Source: an uncultured Azospirillum sp.
GTDB lineage: Bacteria; Pseudomonadota; Alphaproteobacteria; RF32; CAG-239
NCBI GenBank assembly: GCA_946184595.1
Contig: CAMHFM010000016.1
Span: 1-10,995 of the forward strand
Direction of reading: 5' to 3'
Length of the DNA: 10,995 nt
In this document: positions 6,724 through 10,995 of the stretch, in pieces
Layout of the letters: each line of letters opens with the position of its first letter
Position numbering within the stretch: the first letter of the stretch is position 1
Made by a program: the position numbers and the translations under genes
The notes under the pieces: generated by a model
The model's input: the letters and a program-made list of their open reading frames with translations, nothing else
What the model was told of the DNA's origin: nothing
Databases searched by the model: none

Positions 6724-9700
6724 ATGATTATTTGGACGAACATATTAAAAAAAGCTTGTAATCTCTGCTTCTTAGGAGCAGCAGCCGGTTTCTTGTTATT
6801 TAATGCAAATATCGCACAGGCTGCATGTAAAGGTATCATCTTTGTCGGTGATAGCCGCACTGTGGGAATGGCTCAAGTAGATAAAAAATGTATTCAAGGG
6901 AATCGCTTCCCTCGCTCTGTTGATTGTCAGGGAACAGACGGAAACTATTGGTATGCTAAAGAAGGTGTCAGTTTTTCTTTCTTAAGTGGAGGAATTTCTA
7001 AGGTCAATGGCCTTATAGCAAATTATGATAAAGTCGTCATCGCTTTAGGTGCTAATGATTTAGGTGATCCCAAAGCCACCGAAGCATCAGCTAAAGCCGC
7101 TGCACAAAAGTATATTAATTCTCTCAAAAAGAGTGCTTCAAGTTGGATTGCTTCCGGTAAAAAGGTTTATTTTAGCTTAGTAACACCTGTTGACGAAGCT
7201 CTGGAAGCTAAAAATGGCTATTATGTTAAAAATTCTAATATTAAGATTTTCAATAATGCTATAAAAAGCGGATTAGCAGGAACAGGAATTGGTGTTATTG
7301 ATGCCTCAGGCAGTGTATCTGCGAATAATTACAGCGATGGTATTCATTATAAATCTTATACCAATATTCGTAATTCTATTTATTCTCAAGCTTGTGCCGG
7401 TGGAGATGGCAAAAAAGGTGGAGATACTTCTTCCGGTACTTCGGCAGAGAACGATTGTGACCTCTTATCTACTGACTTAAAAACTTGCCAGACAGCCTGT
7501 GCTAAATATTATCCTATGCCAACAAACGCATATACTGAATGCTCTGCAAAATGTTCTACTAATTCAGATTTTCAGTATAAAAATTGTATTACAAAGCAAA
7601 ATGCTGCTGCCTCAACCGCACAATCTCCTATAACCAGCGATGTTGCGTTATCAGGAAAAAGTAATTGTAATTCCAGCGAAAGTTCTCAATCTCTGGGAAG
7701 AGATAGTAAGGGTAATGTCAGTACTTGCAGCACCGTGCAAAAAATGAAGAATAATGGTTCTCGTTCTGCTTTAGCAAATTACGGAAACGAATGTTCTACA
7801 ACCGCATCTTCTTGCAATAGTGCGGCGGTAAAAACAACAGCTCAATATCGCGCTCAAGGAAACGATAGCTGTTTCCAAGGAATGCCTATCAAAAACACTA
7901 CTGGCAGCAGTATTTCTTCTGTGGTCGGCATGAGACCGGTTGAGATCGGTGCCCGTTCAAGCTCTTGCGTCCTTGACGGAGATACCGGTGTTAAAATGAG
8001 ACAACACCAAGGCATGGATGTTGGAACGGCATGTGGAACCCCGCTTGAAGCTCCTGCTGATGGCTTTGTAGAGCAAGTTAAAAATTACACCGACAGTGGC
8101 GGTAGCGGAAGATGGATAAAAATTAAACATAAAATGAATCCAAACAGCCTTGATGCTCAGACCGGTTGTAATTATTACTATACCGTCTTCTATCATATGG
8201 ATAAAATTTCTAAAACAGGTGCTGTCAAAAAAGGTGATACAGTCGGTACTGTCGGTAATGGTGGTGGCGTTTTCTCTTGCCATATGCACATGGAAGTTCA
8301 TAAATGTAATCCTCATGGCGAACTGTTAAATCCATTATGCAGTAATAATGAAAATTTATGTAATGATAAAGCTGGTGTTTCCGCTGTTCCAATTAATCCT
8401 ATCGGTTCTATCGGTAGTGGTAACGGTGTCAGGACTAATCCATATCTCGGATCAAAAGAGGATTGTGATTTATTTGATTTAGAGGAATGTCAAAAAGAGC
8501 CCAAAGATGCTAAATGTCCGACTAAGACAAAAACAAAAGAGCAGTGCGAAGAGAGAAATGCGGCTATTGAGTCTGGTGGAACCTATTGTCCACCATCAGA
8601 AGACGGTAAGAAAGATGATTCTAAAGCGTCAAGCGGAAACAACCAGACTTGCACTTTAAATAAAGATGCTTTTGGATCAAAAATTTCTTCCGAACAGCAA
8701 CAATGGGTTAATCAAGCGGCGCAAACAGCCGGGGTTTCTCCTATCTTTTATGCAGCTTTACTTCATGTCGAATCCGGTTTTGGTCGGAACACTAAGAGAA
8801 ATAGTGCTACAGCTGAAGGTTGGTCGCAAATTATTGATTCAACATGGAATCAATATACCAGTCAAAAAATATGTTCAGGTAGTCGACAGAATGCTAAAGA
8901 CAGTATTTTATGCGGCGGACATGTATTAAAAGATGCTATCGCAGCTGCAAAAGCTGATAAAAATGCACCAATCGACGATTTCTTAGAAAGAGCTATTGCC
9001 GGATACAATGCAGGTCCTTATTGCGATAAAAAAGGTCGTGGTGTCCAATGCCGGACTAAAAAATACGGAGCTAACTGGAAACAATATTTACCATCTGAAA
9101 CTAAAGATTATTTAACAAAGATGTCTAATTATATGAACAGTCTTGCGAAAAATAACGGATGCTCTCTAGGTGCTGAAAACGGATGGGGTGTTTATACCGG
9201 CGATTATTTGAACGGGAACTGCGAAGACTTTAATTATACGGATGGTTATGGTGGTAGTGGTTCTCTTTACGGACAGATCTATGGTCAGAGCATGGCTGAC
9301 TTTGAGTCTGCATACGAATGTAATATTGCTGAGCACTCAAACAGCGTTAAAGGTTGTATCTTCTGTGATATGTTTAAGACCATCTTTAATGCATCTTCTA
9401 AAGTTGCACGTCAATGTCATAAAACATTCTCTGATAGTTTAGTGACTTTAGTTGCCATCGGTTTAGCCATTTCTTTAGCTTATATGATTATACCGTATCT
9501 TTCTAACATGACTGTTCAAGATCCTCACAGATTTATTAATGATATTATACAGCGTGTCTTTACTGTTGTCGTTGTCATATTGCTCTTAAAGATGGATGTT
9601 ACCCAATTCTTTGATATGTTCATCACACCTATTTTCACAACAGGTATGAAACTTTCAGAATTGGCAATTAGTACTGAATTTGCTCAGAAAGTGTCTGAAT

Positions 9701-10995
9701 ACTCTTTCTCTGATATTGATGGTAGCGGTCTGCCACAAGAAATGGCGGTTGGTATGTTACGAGCTATTTATGCCGTTCAGGTCAGATTAGAGCAAATGTG
9801 GGCTTTAGGTGCTAACTCTATTTGTATAGCCTTCTTTGTCAAATCATACCATCATTATCCGATTTTCCCGCACTTTGGATATTTGCTGACAGGTCTCTTC
9901 ATGATGCTATCTGCCGTTATCTTCATGTTGATCTATCCATTCTTGCTTATTGATGCTGTTTTACAGTTTGCAATTGCTTCTTCTCTCTTACCATTAGCTA
10001 TTGCTGCAACAGCCTTTAAGCCAACACGGCAATATCTGAACCTGATGAAGATTCTCAGTATCTTTATCAATGCGATGTTTATCTTCATATTCCTAACAAT
10101 TGTTATGTTTGTCTTGCTATCAGGTATTGATGAAGCCGTTCGTCCTCATATTGAAAAAGCCTACAGCGATTCAAGTGCTAATAACTTGTTTGATATAAGA
10201 GAAATCGGATGGTACACACAAACCTTTATTAAGATAATATTCTTTGTCTTCTTAGGAAAAGCGGTATTAGATGATATTCCAAATTTTGCAGAACAATTCG
10301 GTGAAGCTTTCTCTTATGGTAGTAGCTTTGGTAAACCGGATATGGGTATCGGACGTAAAGTCGGCGGTACGGCTGTCGGTGCAGCAACTAATGTTGCAAA
10401 AACCGTTGGCGGAACAGCTTGGAAAGGTACAAAAGCTGTTGGAAGAGGCGCTAAATCCTTTATCGGTGCAGCAGCCAAAGAAGGACGTAGAACTTATTTG
10501 ATTAATAAGACACGACGCAAAGCATCTGCTTTAGCTATAGGAGCAGCTGCCGGAACAGCTACCGCTGCAGGAGCTGCTTGGGTATCCGGAAGAACTTGGT
10601 ACGGACGTAAAGTTCAACGTCGCGTTAGAACAGATGAACATGGCAATACAATTTTAGAAAGCAGACAACGTTCTCTGTTTAATAGGCATAATGTAACAAC
10701 AACTGTGTCTTCTGATGATATTAACTTCAAGACGAAAAGATATTCTGACGGAACTCGTAAAGAAACTTATGATATTTCTTCTGAATTGGAAAATAGTCTA
10801 ATAAATTCAGATGGAACAAGAAATAAAGAGGCATATGATAGAATTATGAATATGCCGGGCTTAAACAAAGACCAAAAAAATAAAATTCTTTTGAATTCTT
10901 TATTAAACCAAAGAATGTCTCATTTGTCCGGTGCAAACTTGGAAGGAAAGTTTAAATCAGAACAAATCATTAATTCAAAAGATAAAGATGGAAAT
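6724..10995 (+). CDS. Multidomain SGNH esterase-M23 peptidase-SLT transglycosylase-VirB6-like protein, paralog 4 (3' end beyond window)
   Basis: The frame stays open for 1,424 codons from the ATG to the window end. AGGTG (6714-6718) lies five bases before the start. A signal peptide (cleavage after NIAQA, about residue 33) sends the N-terminal half to the periplasm. In order: an SGNH/GDSL hydrolase-like domain (about 35-222), a cysteine-rich linker (about 240-390), an M23 peptidase (about 395-542), a second low-complexity Cys/Lys linker, an SLT domain (about 652-805), and a VirB6-like core opened by CIFC (878-881). Hydrophobic segments lie at about 906-926, 944-958, 1051-1100, 1113-1135 and 1169-1186. 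Asp1077 of LLID matches the shared core signature, although the following WPF-x-K is changed to AFKPT. From 1190 a Gly/Ala-rich basic stretch leads into a hydrophilic cytoplasmic tail that runs off the window. It lies 18 bases after paralog 3. The predicted role is to cut peptidoglycan and build the T4SS inner-membrane base in one molecule. The domain calls are firm; the combined role is inferred. Confidence 0.88.
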   Translation, partial: MIIWTNILKKACNLCFLGAAAGFLLFNANIAQAACKGIIFVGDSRTVGMAQVDKKCIQGNRFPRSVDCQGTDGNYWYAKEGVSFSFLSGGISKVNGLIANYDKVVIALGANDLGDPKATEASAKAAAQKYINSLKKSASSWIASGKKVYFSLVTPVDEALEAKNGYYVKNSNIKIFNNAIKSGLAGTGIGVIDASGSVSANNYSDGIHYKSYTNIRNSIYSQACAGGDGKKGGDTSSGTSAENDCDLLSTDLKTCQTACAKYYPMPTNAYTECSAKCSTNSDFQYKNCITKQNAAASTAQSPITSDVALSGKSNCNSSESSQSLGRDSKGNVSTCSTVQKMKNNGSRSALANYGNECSTTASSCNSAAVKTTAQYRAQGNDSCFQGMPIKNTTGSSISSVVGMRPVEIGARSSSCVLDGDTGVKMRQHQGMDVGTACGTPLEAPADGFVEQVKNYTDSGGSGRWIKIKHKMNPNSLDAQTGCNYYYTVFYHMDKISKTGAVKKGDTVGTVGNGGGVFSCHMHMEVHKCNPHGELLNPLCSNNENLCNDKAGVSAVPINPIGSIGSGNGVRTNPYLGSKEDCDLFDLEECQKEPKDAKCPTKTKTKEQCEERNAAIESGGTYCPPSEDGKKDDSKASSGNNQTCTLNKDAFGSKISSEQQQWVNQAAQTAGVSPIFYAALLHVESGFGRNTKRNSATAEGWSQIIDSTWNQYTSQKICSGSRQNAKDSILCGGHVLKDAIAAAKADKNAPIDDFLERAIAGYNAGPYCDKKGRGVQCRTKKYGANWKQYLPSETKDYLTKMSNYMNSLAKNNGCSLGAENGWGVYTGDYLNGNCEDFNYTDGYGGSGSLYGQIYGQSMADFESAYECNIAEHSNSVKGCIFCDMFKTIFNASSKVARQCHKTFSDSLVTLVAIGLAISLAYMIIPYLSNMTVQDPHRFINDIIQRVFTVVVVILLLKMDVTQFFDMFITPIFTTGMKLSELAISTEFAQKVSEYSFSDIDGSGLPQEMAVGMLRAIYAVQVRLEQMWALGANSICIAFFVKSYHHYPIFPHFGYLLTGLFMMLSAVIFMLIYPFLLIDAVLQFAIASSLLPLAIAATAFKPTRQYLNLMKILSIFINAMFIFIFLTIVMFVLLSGIDEAVRPHIEKAYSDSSANNLFDIREIGWYTQTFIKIIFFVFLGKAVLDDIPNFAEQFGEAFSYGSSFGKPDMGIGRKVGGTAVGAATNVAKTVGGTAWKGTKAVGRGAKSFIGAAAKEGRRTYLINKTRRKASALAIGAAAGTATAAGAAWVSGRTWYGRKVQRRVRTDEHGNTILESRQRSLFNRHNVTTTVSSDDINFKTKRYSDGTRKETYDISSELENSLINSDGTRNKEAYDRIMNMPGLNKDQKNKILLNSLLNQRMSHLSGANLEGKFKSEQIINSKDKDGN
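6826..7389 (+). other. SGNH/GDSL hydrolase-like domain of paralog 4
   Basis: The domain shows block I VGDSRTVG with nucleophile Ser44, block III GAND with Asn111, and block V DGIH with Asp205 and His208, in the spacing expected for an SGNH fold. The catalytic set looks intact. Family members include esterases and peptidoglycan O-acetylesterases. The substrate here is not shown, but the neighbouring wall hydrolases make a peptidoglycan acetyl group a reasonable guess. Confidence 0.82.
7906..8349 (+). other. M23 (LytM/lysostaphin-type) metallopeptidase domain of paralog 4
   Basis: The zinc-site motif HxxxD is present as HQGMD (His428, Asp432). The later HxH is HMHME (His520, His522). An FYHM element (His491) sits where the family has its third histidine (YxHL). 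The conserved K-x-GD-x-VGTVGN segment just before HxH is also present. All the usual metal ligands and catalytic histidines are therefore kept, so an active peptidoglycan endopeptidase is expected. Confidence 0.9.
8677..9138 (+). other. SLT lytic transglycosylase domain of paralog 4
   Basis: The catalytic glutamate is Glu683 in LLHVESGFG. It is followed by an SATAEGWSQI variant of the usual S-x-x-GA-x-GL-x-Q motif, then DSTW, and by GYNAGP (760-765), the hallmark of the SLT fold. Four extra cysteines in the C-terminal half suggest disulfides. This is the same enzyme class as VirB1 of type IV secretion systems. Confidence 0.88.
9343..10293 (+). other. VirB6/TrbL-like membrane core of paralog 4
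   Basis: CIFC (878-881) is followed by the same succession of hydrophobic blocks as in the three upstream genes, with conserved LLID (Asp1077), a following LP, and FINAMF aligned with the MNSWF, VNSAA and VNAAG segments of paralogs 1, 2 and 3. The basic Gly-rich stretch after it supports a cytoplasmic C-terminus. Confidence 0.75.

Noticed and set aside
6817..6831. Possible lipobox (QAAC) at the N-terminus of paralog 4
   Set aside because: The -3 position is Gln rather than a Leu/Val/Ile type residue. A signal peptidase I site after AQA fits better.
7957..8316. Minus-strand frame of 119 codons opposite the M23 domain
   Set aside because: The plus strand here encodes a complete set of M23 catalytic residues, so the reverse frame is a by-product.

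Overview
The window is AT-rich and almost fully coding on the plus strand. It carries one minus-strand lipoprotein gene, a regulatory gap, and then a run of five tightly packed plus-strand genes. The run looks like one operon for the inner-membrane part of a type IV secretion or conjugation machine. Four consecutive genes encode large signal-peptide-bearing membrane proteins with a shared VirB6/TrbL-like core. Tandem expansion of virB6 into several long paralogs is known from the Rickettsiales vir homolog (rvh) systems. That parallel and the base composition suggest a host-associated or otherwise AT-rich Gram-negative, plausibly an alphaproteobacterium. This is inference: no taxonomic marker gene is present.

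Layout. Positions 1-72 hold a perfectly symmetric bidirectional terminator. Positions 71-706 (minus) encode an unrecognised 211-residue lipoprotein with its own good sigma70-type promoter. The 707-990 gap holds that promoter, a REP-like hairpin (822-854), three spaced GTAACA boxes, and an extended -10 promoter for the plus-strand operon with a 12-bp palindrome over the predicted start site. The operon begins with a 61-residue two-helix membrane protein (991-1176). Its stop codon overlaps the start of the first VirB6-like gene (1169-3322). A lipobox-bearing VirB6-like gene (3354-4700) and a cysteine-rich VirB6-like gene (4711-6705) follow.

The last gene starts at 6724 and is still open at the window end (1,424 codons seen). 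It joins four modules in one polypeptide: an SGNH/GDSL esterase-like domain, an M23 (LytM-type) metallopeptidase, an SLT lytic transglycosylase, and the VirB6-like membrane core with a long cytoplasmic tail. The motifs expected for catalysis are visible in the three enzyme domains.

How the genes may work together (inference): the four paralogs could form or regulate a hetero-oligomeric inner-membrane VirB6 assembly. Their differing periplasmic N-terminal domains would provide separate functions: peptidoglycan opening by the last protein, disulfide-stabilised contacts by the cysteine-rich ones, and lipid anchoring by the second. VirB1-type wall hydrolysis would then be physically tied to VirB6 rather than made by a separate enzyme. 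No VirB4, VirB8-11 or VirD4 homolog lies in the window, so a complete transport machine is not shown here.
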